Assembly (NCBI GenBank): GCA_033398695.1 | Contig: CM065802.1 | Location: 153,994,096 to 154,058,095 of the forward strand | DNA from: Orobanche coerulescens | Taxonomy: Eukaryota > Streptophyta > Magnoliopsida > Lamiales > Orobanchaceae | Length of the DNA: 64,000 bases | Direction: 5' to 3' | Shown: positions 45,443-55,288 of the stretch, piece by piece | How the letters are laid out: each line of letters starts with the position of its first letter | How positions within the stretch are numbered: position 1 is the stretch's first letter | Program-made: the position numbers and the translations under genes | The notes under the pieces: model-generated | Database searches by the model: none | What the model saw: the letters and a program-made list of their open reading frames with translations, nothing else | Told to the model about the DNA's origin: nothing

Positions 45443-47309
45443 CTTCATTGTCCATTTCCAGGCAGCCTCTCTCGACTGTTGGGTCTTGAGATCGTTGACG
45501 CTGTCAACCAGCTTCCCAAGAACTAAAGACAAATCATCGATTTTATGATCGTGATCAGTTAGTTTGGAGTTGGTATATTCAAGGGCGGCGATCGTTTTAG
45601 CCTAGGAAACATGGAGCTTATCTTGTTCTTGCCTCAGGACTAGATCCTGATGCTGCTTGAGCTGGTTCAACGCTTGCCATAATGCTGTTGGCATTAAGCA
45701 AAACGCGTCTTCCACATCATTAAATGCAGATTTCAGCTTAGGGAGCTCGTCCTGTGCAATCTCGCGCATCCAGTCGAGTTCTTTACCAACATCATACAGG
45801 TCCTTGACGGCATCCTGTAGAAATACTGTTTGTCAACCGATGGCTTGAAGTTGCTCAATACGGGCTTCGGTGCGCAGGGAGCCAGGGCGTGCTATCTTCG
45901 AGTCTTCGGGTTCTCCAAGCTATCGAAGAACCATGTGATGACGGGGTCTCCATGGTCTGTCTTCAGGCAGAAAACCATCATCGGAATTGGATTTGAAACT
46001 GACAGAGATAGGAGATGCAGGGGCATCAGAAGTAGGATCTTCGGAAGGATGCAGCTCTGTCAGTCTGGGAGACAGAAGGGACTGATTCCACCCGCTTGGG
46101 TTGATTTTCTGTAGTCGGAGCTACAAGAGGGACTAAATCCTCCTACCGACTCTCAGCTTCCGCCTGTTCCGGAAGAGGGACTGATTCCTCTTGGCGTATG
46201 GCACGGGCGGCATCTTCATCTTCTTGTTCTACAGGCTGGGCTTCCTGTACAGGAGCAGCTTGCTCTTCAATGATGACAGGAGGGACCGATTCCTCCTGTT
46301 GCTGTTCTTGAGTTGCTTGATGTTGCGGGGGCGGTGACTGTGGTTTATTAGATGTCCCTTGGCCCTATTAGAATTGAAAATTTGCCATTTTCCCTTTCCC
46401 TGGCCTCTTCTCGGCTGATCCATAGACCTGCCTGTAGGGCATCACCATCATCGTCCGAGTCAGGTTCAGAGTGGTGGCTGAGGGATGGAGCTTTGTCACC
46501 GGACTATGACATCCCTTTCAATCTGGACTTTTCTTTTGCCGTGAAGTAATCCAAGATGAGATCATGGAAAAAGTGATCCTCCCAGTAGATTAGGACCTCG
46601 CATTTTGGGTGTCTGTGATTTCCAATGCAAATAACTCCTCATCCTTCCAGTCCTTCCAACGTTCGTAAGCTTCCTCTATTTGGACCTGGAGGAGAGTGCT
46701 GTTAATGATATCAATGGGGGAGGGACTCTGTACAGTAGTGGGCTCTATTTTACAGTTGGGATCCTCAACAAGTATGGGAGCATGTTGTGGAGAGGGATCT
46801 TGAACAGGGGTTGGTACCCTGTGGGGACAGGGACTCCATACAGGGGTGGGTGCCTGTTTGGAGTAGCGGCTTTCGGCTCCAAAAGGGCAGTCGATTCACT
46901 GGAACCTTCCAGCTTTGCAAACAGTTGATCATCCGTCATAGCCACCATAGGCTCAGGATATGCTGTACCAGCAACAACAGTTTCTTCCAGAGGGGTTGTG
47001 CCCTATGGGATTGTCTCATCGACAGGAACAGATAGGAATTCTACATTGACCGCAACAGTCACTATAGGCTCAGCCTTAGAAGACTTTTTTGTCTTCATTC
47101 TCTTCTTCTCGACAGCTTGAGGCGAACTGCTGTCGGTAATGCTTCTCTTCCTCTTCTTCCCATCGCCCGAGATATTCGAAGTTATGTCCCTCGGGTCCTT
47201 GAAATGGGCATGTTGTGAGGGTTGGGACTCTTAGCAATAAATGGTGATTTTTTGAAGACGTGGGCCGGATCCCACCAATGAACTTTCCAGTGCCAGCCTT
47301 CTTGGAATC
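44343..47309 (-). pseudogene. Decayed coiled-coil ORF region of element H (env-like position)
   Basis: Several minus-strand frames read like one broken protein: 47076-47309, then 46745-46948 (MVAMTDDQLFAKLEGSSEST), acidic and proline-bearing stretches near 46140-46330, helical stretches near 45650-45800, and 45230-45532 (LVLGKLVDSVNDLKTQQSRE, followed by an RE repeat). No RT, integrase or zinc knuckle is seen. SIRE/Maximus elements carry an env-like coiled-coil ORF between pol and the 3' LTR, the position found here, but the assignment is an inference. Stops and frameshifts make it non-functional. Confidence 0.45.
45331..45438 (+). repeat. (CT)n microsatellite
   Basis: About 105 bp of CT dinucleotides with a few TCTATCT and CTGTCTC interruptions. 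On the minus strand it lies inside the element H coding remnant and reads as repeated Arg-Glu. Confidence 0.95.
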
Positions 47310-47526
47310 TGTAATACCCGGTTGAGAATTCATTTATTTTCACTCAGTAACTGTCACTCAAAATTTTTTTCACTCAGTAATACCATTCATCATTCATGTT
47401 CATTCAGTTGTAACCACCATTCGGCGTATTTTGGGACCATATCAGTAGTTGTTGTCTTTCATCGCTGTTTGAAATCGAGCCGAGATTATTGTCATCATCA
47501 TCATGTTTTAATTTCAGTTTGAGAGG

Positions 47527-47959
47527 TAGCGCACGCTACACTTTCTGTCTAGCGCGCGCTAATGGAGTGCATGTAACGCGCGCTATGATTCAGTATTAGC
47601 GCACGCTAGCGCGAGTGAAACAGACAGTCCAGAAGGTACTGGGCTGATTTGAGAAATTCGTAGCGCACGCTACGAGTGGTAAGTAGTGTACGCTAATGGG
47701 GTGCAGGTAACGCACGCTAAGACTTCAGAGTAGCGCGCGCTAGCGCGCTCAGAGCAGAGGACAGTAGGTTCTGGACTCCAGGATTTTGGATATCAACTAT
47801 CAGGTAGCGCACGCTAACATAAGGTTAACGTACGCTAAGAAAGGTTGTTAGCGCACACTACCAAAGGTACTTAGCGCACGCTAATGATTGATCGAAGTCT
47901 TTGGACTACGGTACACCCGTTAAGCTAGCGCACGCTAATATCGGGAGTTAGCGCGCTAA
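47527..47959 (+). repeat. TAGCGCACGCTA palindrome array (5' LTR of D)
   Basis: About fourteen copies of TARCGYRCGYTA: TAGCGCACGCTA, TAGCGCGCGCTA, TAACGCGCGCTA and TAACGTACGCTA. The last unit is shortened to TTAGCGCGCTAA and ends 11 bp before the TATA box. Confidence 0.92.
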
Positions 47960-47970
47960 GTCCAGGATAG

Positions 47971-47978
47971 TATAAATA
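47971..47978 (+). promoter_or_regulatory. TATA box of the 5' LTR of D
   Basis: TATAAATA followed by AGACAGTTCAG; identical context at 61719-61726 and very similar to element A. Confidence 0.72.
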
Positions 47979-48155
47979 AGACAGTTCAGTCCAACCTTCG
48001 TCATTTCTTCATTTCTCATCCTTTTCGGACGAGATTGGGCGATTCGGAAAGGTCTTTTCGAGCTGCAATCATCTAGCATCATCTTCAAGCTCTTAAGCTG
48101 GATTAATCATCATCTAATCAGTTTCATCACTCCAAATCAAGGTAATGATTCTTGG

Positions 48156-48379
48156 GATTTTAACAACATCTAGTCGAAAACCCCCCCAAAATTCCAAAGT
48201 CAACCCGTAAGGGTTCTTGAACAATTCCTCAATTATTCATAAATTCCGAAGATTACACCAATTAATTCATAGAAATACATGTATCCAAGATAGATAATTC
48301 ATATCTAACATTTTCCAACATAATATCGAGTTAACACGAAGAGATCGAAAGCAAAACACCCAAGATCCGAATTCTAGAT
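48156..48379 (+). repeat. Inverted segment in the 5' LTR of D
   Basis: About 224 bp present in reverse complement relative to the 3' LTR (61904-62130), bounded by the inverted repeat AATGATTCTTGG (48144-48155) and CCAAGAATCATT (48380-48391). Confidence 0.9.
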
Positions 48380-49056
48380 CCAAGAATCATTCATTGGAGG
48401 TTGGTTTTCGATATTATTGATGGTATTCATGAAGTTTTGTTGGATTGAATCATTCATTGGAGGTTGGTTTTCGATATTATTGGGTTTAGTTGTAAACAAT
48501 GGGAGATTGTTTATAACCTGTTTGTTTTAATGCCCCAATGAGTTTTGGGTAGTGTTGTATCGACTTTTGAGTTGGTTATGATCATGTTTGATTTATATAT
48601 TAAGCAAATTGTTGGTGCTTGTGTTATTCAAAGTTGTTCGAGCGGCCGGTATTCTCCATTAAGGACGTTGTTCGTGGAAGGACTTTCTCGCCTTCGGTTT
48701 GAGGCAAGTTTTATACTTGTACTAGTCAATGAGATTAATGTCATCATATATGTGTATGAATGTGTTGTATCATTCCGAGACATAGTCTCTTCATGAATTC
48801 ATTGATATTAAGAGATCGTTGATAAGTGGTAATTTTACCACTTATTTCTAGGATTTTATACTAGGTTCTTATCTCGTTTCGTGATTAATGTGCTCGTATT
48901 TGGCTTATTTATGATTAGTCGAGCCGTATTACGCGTTTGGGTTGGTTTTAGTGTGTTTGCAGGTTTTTAGAGCCAAAAGGACCCAAAACGAGACAAAGGA
49001 CCGAGAGTCGAGTCAAACGGACGGAAGAAACGGATTTTTTTGCAAGTGACAGACGA

Positions 49057-49180
49057 GCCTATTGGCCCAGCCTATCGGCCGATAGGTGCGCCCGAAAGAT
49101 GTTCCTGCCCTACCGAGTGAAGTCGATCGACGAACCAACTATCGGCCAGCCTATTGGCCGATAGCCCAGTCCGATAGGCT
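49057..49180 (+). repeat. CTATCGGCCGATAG array (5' LTR of E)
   Basis: Repeats built on CCTATCGGCCGATAGG and halves of it (GCCTATYGGCC, CCGATAGGC). The array ends about 95 bp before the TATA box. Confidence 0.88.
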
Positions 49181-49275
49181 GCCCAGCGGACTCTCGTGTT
49201 TTGACGGATTTTGACTCTTTTGGATAGATTTTGTTTCCTAGATTAGGGCTAATCGGGAGTTTAACTCCCATAGGA

Positions 49276-49281
49276 TATATA
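49276..49281 (+). promoter_or_regulatory. TATA box of the 5' LTR of E
   Basis: TATATA within CCCATAGGATATATACACCC. Confidence 0.62.
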
Positions 49282-50274
49282 CACCCCTCCTAGACCTAGT
49301 TTTACCATCTTCTACCAGCCTTTATCATCCTTTTTCATCTTTCGCATAATTTTACAGCTTTTTAGCAAGATTTATTCCTTTGATGCAAGAACTTTTTGGA
49401 GGCAGCAACTATTATTGTTTTTCGGAGATTGAAGACTCAAAGTTCATCTGTACGGGTTGTAATCTCTCCTTTCATATGAATAATATGCACTCTCCATCTA
49501 TTTTTTTTTTAATTTCAATTATGTCTGGCTAAATCCATTGATTGATTCTAGGGTTAGTAATTTTAATTGATGTTCACTTGATGTTCCTTTGATTACCTTT
49601 TGACCTTTCATCCTAGGCTTGTGTTCAAGATGTGTTAAACCTCATGTTAGATTAAAGGACCCTTAATCGATGCATGTTAGCTAATTAATTTTGTCCGGAA
49701 GGAGTAATTGATTAGTGGAAATTCTTGATGCACAATATGATTTAATCTTGAGACCTGACGGAGAAAGATAAATCATAGATAAATAAGTTGGCGCTTTTTT
49801 AAGTGATTTAAATTCTTTGAGCCTCAAGGCGAAAAGGGTTTAAATTAACTATCTTTCTAGGTTGCCTTGATCGGAATTCTAGATCGGCTGAGTGATTATT
49901 TCTAGGATTGAATTAAAATTTGGGGAAAAGGAATCAAGTGAATGGATTGTGTGAACTCAATTAGATGATACTACCCTAGGATCAATTACCTTTCGACTTG
50001 TGATTTTATCTTGCTAATTTGCTTTATTTGCTTGATTTAGATAATTCATCTTTTATTTAATTTTTACTTTTCGATTTTTAAAGTTAGATAATTAGAATCA
50101 AAACTAATTTTCGGATTCCTAAATAGCAATCAAATTTTGAGTAGAGTTACTTCCTTTATTTTTGACACATCAATTCCCTTGGGTTCGACACCTTGGAATT
50201 ACTTCGAGGTTTTACAAATTTTAAAATTGATCGGATTTGAAAACCATACTACGCGAATCCCAGCGATCAATTTT

Positions 50275-50292
50275 TGGCGCCGTTGCCGGGGA
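50275..50292 (+). other. Primer binding site (Asp tRNA), element E
   Basis: TGGCGCCGTTGCCGGGGA, five bases after the 5' LTR, complementary to the plant Asp-tRNA 3' end and characteristic of Athila-type elements. Confidence 0.93.
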
Positions 50293-50417
50293 ATTGATAG
50301 AAAACTTAAAGGGATAATTCGAAAAAGAAGAGATTGTTACTTTAGGTTGTTTACTATTATTATTAATATTCGATCTCGTTTCCTCACATATTGTTTCCTC
50401 TTCCTTGTAGGCGGTGC

Positions 50418-51647
50418 ATGATCACAAGATCCCAAGGAAAGGACTTATTTCCTTTGGATCCGGAAATCGAGAGGTCTTTGAGGAGGAAGAAGCAAGAAGC
50501 GAGAACCGAGACTATTTCTATACCTTTCGTTGATACCATGGCCGGCATTGGTGACCCACCACGAGAACTCGCTCGTCCCGAGAAGATCCCTTTGAATGCC
50601 CGCTTTCGACCTAAGCTGGACGATTATCAAGAAGGAGGTTGGGGAAAGATTGATGCCAACAACTTCGAGCTTAAGCCGTCCCTCATCGCTACGGTGAAGT
50701 CTCAAACATACGGAGGAGGAGTTAATGAAGATCCAAACGCTCATCTTGAGTCGTTTTTGGACATATGTGCCACCATCAAGCAAAACGGAGTGCCTCCGGA
50801 TGTCATTAAGCTCCGCCTATTCTGGTTCTCCTTAGAAGACGATGCGCTAGATTGGTACAAGAGCCTAGATCGGAAGGAAATTGGTACTTGGAGAGAGATG
50901 ACTCGGTTGTTCTTAGCACAGTTCTATCCTCCCTCGAAGGTGCAAAAACAAATCAACGATATCTTGCAATTCGAGCAATATGAGGATGAATATTTATACG
51001 AGGCATGGATCCGATTTAAGAAGCTACTTCGCAAATGCCCACAGCATGGAATTGACAAGGAGGAAATCTATATTCGGTTTTATCGGGGTTTGACGAGAAA
51101 GGCTAGAAGAGAGTTAGACTATTCATCGAAAGGGGGATTTCTTGCTAACGATTATGAAGAGGCCAAGAATCTCATCGAGCTAGCAGTCAACAATGATTAC
51201 GAGGAGGTGACCGATAGGAAGATGATGAGAAGAAAGGTTCCATCCGGTGACGAGGACGCCTACGGTGATTTGAAGGCAAAATTTGAAAGACAACAAAAAG
51301 AGCTTGAGATGCTAAAAAAGAAGACTTTGGGAGTCAATACAGTTTTTGAAGAGCTAAACGAGCCTAATGCAATTGAAGAGGATGCAAATTATGTGCAAGG
51401 AGGAAACTTCTGGCAAGGGGGAAATAGGGGAAACTATTATCCGAACAATCGAAACCACCCTAATTTCTCCTATGCCAACCCGAACAATGCTCTTCAGCCA
51501 CCACCGGGATTTAACGTGAAAAACGGGGTTATTCAAGAGCCGATTGCTAAGACACCTATGGAAGAGATGTTGGAACGATTGGAGGCGAGTCAAAAAGATT
51601 TTATTTATAAAGTAGACAAGAGGTTCGGGCTCTCGAGCATAGTGTGA
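50418..51647 (+). pseudogene. Gag, first segment (element E)
   Basis: The most likely start is the ATG at 50418 (MITRSQGKDLFPLDPEIE), which directly follows a pyrimidine-rich CTTCCTTGTAG. The open frame extends slightly upstream without an ATG. The gag core is recognisable (NAHLESFLDICATIKQNGV, FSLEDDALDWYKSL, FLAQFYPPSKVQKQINDI, LLRKCPQHGI), followed by a coiled-coil-like stretch and a glycine/asparagine-rich linker. It ends prematurely at 51647. The frame of the next segment is already readable from about 51622 (VRALEHS), so a one-base deletion near 51620 breaks the polyprotein. Confidence 0.9.
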
Positions 51648-52939
51648 CATCTATTGGAAACTCAGTGATAGCCTTGACAAAGCAGATGTCGATGGTGGAG
51701 ACCCAAATGAGTCAAATGGCGAACGCCCAAGCTGGATTTCATAAGCCGGGGCATTTTCCGAGCAGCACCGAGACCAACCCGAAGACGCAACAATGCAACG
51801 CAATCGAGCTTCGGAGTGGGACGAGGTACAGTAATCATGGGGCTGAAGTTAAGGAATCTGGAAACAAGGATGCACTAGAAACGGGAGCCGAGAACGAGAA
51901 GGAAGATGAAACGCAGCAGGCCCATCGGCCAAGACTATCGGCCGATAGGCCCACCCGATACCCAGACAGAATGCCGGCAGTGGATCCTATCGACCCTTCT
52001 ATCGGCCGAAAGGCTCCTGGAAGTTCGAATGTGAAGGATTTTGAGGTAAAAGCTCCATTTCCACAGCGATTGGCCAAGTCGAGGCATGATGAAAAGCTTC
52101 AACGATTTATCGACATGTTTCAAAAGGCGAATATCAACATTTCACTTCTAGATGCTTTGAGAGACATGCCGGGGTACGTTAAATTCTTGAAAGACGCTGT
52201 GGCAAGCAAGAGGAAGTTGGCGAAGTTTGAAACAATAAATTTGACAGAGGAGTGTAGCGCTATCATTCAAAACAAGCTCCCGCTCAAGCAGAAGGATCCG
52301 GGACGTTTTACTTTGACATGCATGATTGGCGACCAAACGTTCAGTAATGGGTTGTGTGATCTCGGGGCAAGCATCAATCTTATGCCTCTATCCATCTTTA
52401 AGAGGTTGAAGATTGGGGAGATAAAGCCGACTACCATTTCTCTACTCATGGCGGACCGGTCGATCTCTTATCCGAAGGGAGTTGTGGAGGATGTGTTAGT
52501 TAGAGTCCAAAATTTAGTCTTCCCGGCCGATTTCGTAGTTCTTGATATGCCCGAGGACGAGAATCAACCACTGATCTTTGGGAGACCGTTTCTAGCGACG
52601 GGGAGAGCACTTATCGACGTCCAAGAGGGTGATCTTACCTTCCGGGTTAATGATCAAAATCTGAAAATTTCCATCTATGACGCGATGAAGAGGCCCGAGG
52701 ATGCGCCCGAGGAATGTTATGAAATTGAGTCGATTATGCCGCCCCCGACCGACTTGTTGGAGCATTGCATTTCACACTCCATTTACTCACATTCCGATGT
52801 TGATGAAATTTCCGAGGATTTGCCAGAGTATGTTCGAATGTTGGAGGCGAACGAGTTTCGATCTAAGGAGAGGGACGTATGCTATCTTGATATGAACAAA
52901 CCCGTTCAAGGGGGAGTTGTCGCTGAAGACCCGGATTGA
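51622..52939 (+). pseudogene. Gag C-terminus and aspartic protease (element E)
   Basis: Continues gag in another frame; the open frame has no ATG at its start, so it is a frameshifted continuation, not an independent gene. It has the Athila-type gag tail (QMSQMANAQ, FPSSTETNPKTQQCNAIELR) and then a protease with CDLGASINLMPLSIFKRL (catalytic D in DLGAS) and QPLIFGRPFLATGRALIDVQ as flap and C-terminal motif. It ends in a stop at 52939 with no RT following. 51921-52014 encodes the element's own palindromes within the gag-protease linker. Confidence 0.9.
51921..52014 (+). repeat. CTATCGGCCGATAG units inside the E coding region
   Basis: CATCGGCC, CTATCGGCCGATAGG, CCCGATACC and CTATCGGCCGAAAGG lie inside the open frame. 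They are the same family as the LTR array. Confidence 0.85.
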
Positions 52940-52948
52940 ATGAGGTAT

Positions 52949-52964
52949 CGTCTAGCTAAAGACG
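52949..52964 (+). other. RNA hairpin 1 after gag-protease (element E)
   Basis: CGTC - TAGCTAAA - GACG, ten bases after the stop codon. Counterpart of 13075-13092. Confidence 0.62.
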
Positions 52965-52979
52965 TTAAACGTAGCACTT

Positions 52980-52997
52980 GTTGGGAGGTAACCCAAC
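52980..52997 (+). other. RNA hairpin 2 after gag-protease (element E)
   Basis: GTTGGG - AGGTAA - CCCAAC, 6-bp stem. Counterpart of 13107-13124 with one compensated pair; the loop differs by a C/T change. Confidence 0.7.
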
Positions 52998-53215
52998 GTA
53001 TGTATATTAGTTCGTTTTATTCGTTTGTTTTCGACTTTTCGTTTGCGTGACTTTTGTAGTTTCTAGTTTCGTAGTAGCTTTGTTAGTTTTGTTAAGTTCT
53101 AATCCATGCACGCCGAGTTTTGGATACTTGCAAGTCTTTAATCACCATATCCAGGCGAAAACGGGACCAAGTTTGCGAACCAGAAAAAGTTGAAGAATTT
53201 TTTGAGACAGACAAA

Positions 53216-53339
53216 CCTATCGGGAGAGCCTATCGGCCGATAGGCCCGGCCGATAGGCTGAGGAAAATTAAAAAAAAATTTATGTTACAAGCAGTGGTCG
53301 ATAGGTAGACCACATCGGCCGATAGGCCAGCCCGATATG
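53216..53339 (+). repeat. CTATCGGCCGATAG units in the 3' non-coding part of E
   Basis: CCTATCGGCCGATAGG, CGGCCGATAGGC and ATCGGCCGATAGGCC repeats, a further copy of the LTR palindrome family outside the LTR. Confidence 0.87.
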
Positions 53340-53449
53340 ACATACCCGGCACTGTTTATGCTTCGACTTCCGCCACAGTGATCAGGTACTCCGTTAACAA
53401 AGCCACTCCTTTCTCTTTTCAAAGTTATTCCTCCTTTGGGATGCGAAAT

Positions 53450-53475
53450 AAGTTTGGGGGGGGGGGGGGGGGGGA
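53450..53475 (+). other. Internal polypurine-like tract of element E
   Basis: AAGTTT followed by an uninterrupted run of 19 G and AGAAG. Same core as the terminal tract at 54812, about 1.36 kb upstream of it. Confidence 0.5.
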
Positions 53476-53764
53476 GAAGTGCGGCTTTGTTAATTTCCTT
53501 ACGTGTGAGTACCTTGTATGCCTTGTATCACTATTTGCTTGTGTTGGTGCCTGTTGTTTTTATTTGTGCTTATCATATTGGTGTTGCATGGTTTTGGCTT
53601 TTGGTTGCTTAGTTTTAGATTTTTATGTTCATTTTCGTTTGGTGTGTTTGCTAGTTTCTATATTTTTTAGGTCGTAGTAGTTTTTTTAGATTTCGTGTTT
53701 ACTTTTATTTGCTTTCGTTGTTTGTTTTAGATAGACTTGCGAGTCGGTCAGTTTTTCTTTATTC

Positions 53765-54826
53765 GTGAATTTTTCGTGCTTCTATTTGTGTGATACCGAT
53801 GTTACGACACTGTTTTTCTCTCTGAAGAAACGGTCGAGTTTAGTCGAGTTGTAGTCAGTTATTTCTGTTTTGCATAGTATTCATTTAGGTCCAAAATTTT
53901 TCGTGATTGTAGAGGTCTTGGCAGATAAGAGACGATACATACTTGTTTTAAAATCACCGTCAATACGTTTGGTTACATCTTCCGGATAGTGAGTCGTACT
54001 GTTTCGTCAGTCGTGTTGGCACTTAGAGTGAGTTTAGAGTCGGTCAGTTTTTCCCAAAAGTTGAGATAATGTTGTTCTATGAAGGGAAGCTTAGTAACCG
54101 GGGGTATTTGCGTGACCCGTTGTTTACCCTCGCGTAAAACGACGACTCTGATTAGACTAGTGATTTAGATATTTCACATGTGCCAATGATAGGGAACTTA
54201 GTAACCGGGGGTATTCACGTGACCATTGCTTACTCGCGCAAAACGGCGATCTTGATTCGGACATGCGGAAATTATATATTCGAGTTGTTTCTCCATTGTA
54301 GACGGAACTTAGTAACTAGAAGCATCCATGTGCCCCATGAGTGTCTTTTACGTCAAACGGTTTCCTAATACATGAGAATGGAAGTTCCACCCTAGGATTA
54401 CCCCGATGAAACATCCCGAGATCCTAACCTAGTGGTCAACTCGAATCAAATTCTTGAACATATATATAAGGGAATACTGTCCGAGGTTTATTTGTTATGA
54501 AACTCGTGAAAATTGTGCCACTAGACCGTAACGGGACGAACTAGCTTGTTTATTTTAGCCTTTCATATTGACGGTCGATTTGACTCACGTTTTGTTAATC
54601 TTTGAGCTGGATTTTCTTCATGAACGAATGATTAGGACTGAACTTGACTACTTTGCGGAATCATTATTCTGAGTGCAGCTCGCTTTTACGACACTCGGAT
54701 TATTTAGAGAGAATTGCAGGATAGTATTGATTAGATTGAACACTATGAGTTGCACGATGATTCACGACTTTCTTTTTCTTTTCTTTTTGTTGTTCGGGAC
54801 GAACAAGGCTTAAGTTTGGGGGGGTT
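53765..54826 (+). other. Conserved non-coding module of E, ending in the polypurine tract
   Basis: Aligns with 13575-14645 of element C. Three units of about 105 bp (near 54083, 54187 and 54301) share CTTAGTAACCGGGGGTATT or CTTAGTAACTAGAAGCATCC. The polypurine tract TAAGTTTGGGGGGG precedes the 3' LTR. No ORF of note. Confidence 0.75.
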
Positions 54827-55063
54827 TGATAAGTGGTAATTTTACCACTTATTTCTAGGATTTTATACTAGGTTTTTATCTCGTTTTGTGATTAATGTGC
54901 TCGTATTTGGCTTATTTATGATTAGTCGAGCCGTATTACGCGTTTGGGTTGGTTTTAGTGTGTTTGCAGGTTTTTAGAGCCAAAAGGACCCAAAACGAGA
55001 CAAAGGACCGAGAGTCGAGTCAAACGGACGGAAGAAATGGATTTTTTTGCAAGTGACAGACGA

Positions 55064-55187
55064 GCCTATCGGCCCAGCCTATCGGCCGATAGGTGCGCCC
55101 GAAAGATGTTCCTGCCCAACCGAGTGAAGTCGATCGACGAACCAACTATCGGCCAGCCTATCGGCCAATAGGCCAGTCCGATAGGCT
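55064..55187 (+). repeat. CTATCGGCCGATAG array (3' LTR of E)
   Basis: Equivalent to 49057-49180, with several substitutions concentrated in the palindromes. Confidence 0.88.
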
Positions 55188-55282
55188 GCCCAGCGGACTC
55201 TCGTGTTTTGACGGATTTTGACTCTTTTGGATAGATTTTGTTTCCTAGATTAGGGCTAATCGGGAGTTTAACTCCCATAGGA

Positions 55283-55288
55283 TATATA
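55283..55288 (+). promoter_or_regulatory. TATA box of the 3' LTR of E
   Basis: TATATA in the same context as 49276-49281. Confidence 0.55.

Larger units (their letters stand above)
43155..47309 (-). mobile_element. Element H: Copia element, SIRE/Maximus-like (3' part)
   Basis: On the minus strand a decayed coding-like region (47309-44343) leads to a polypurine tract (AAACAAGGGGAAAT) and an LTR starting TGTTAGGATAAATATTCC at 44327. The phrasing of tract plus LTR start, and a coiled-coil coding region between it and the expected pol, resemble SIRE/Maximus elements. The upstream part is cut by element D, which inserted at 47310. Confidence 0.6.
48820..50269 (+). repeat. 5' LTR of element E
   Basis: Starts TGATAAGTGGTAATTTTACC (itself containing GGTAATTTTACC, a palindrome with a central TT) and ends CCCAGCGATCA. 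Confidence 0.95.

Noticed and set aside
50391..50417. Gag start at 50391
   Set aside because: That codon is TTG. The first ATG in frame is at 50418, and it follows a likely splice-acceptor-like stretch.
51644..52939. Independent protease gene starting at 51644
   Set aside because: The codon at 51644 is GTG, not ATG, and the same frame already reads as gag from about 51622. It is a frameshifted continuation of gag.
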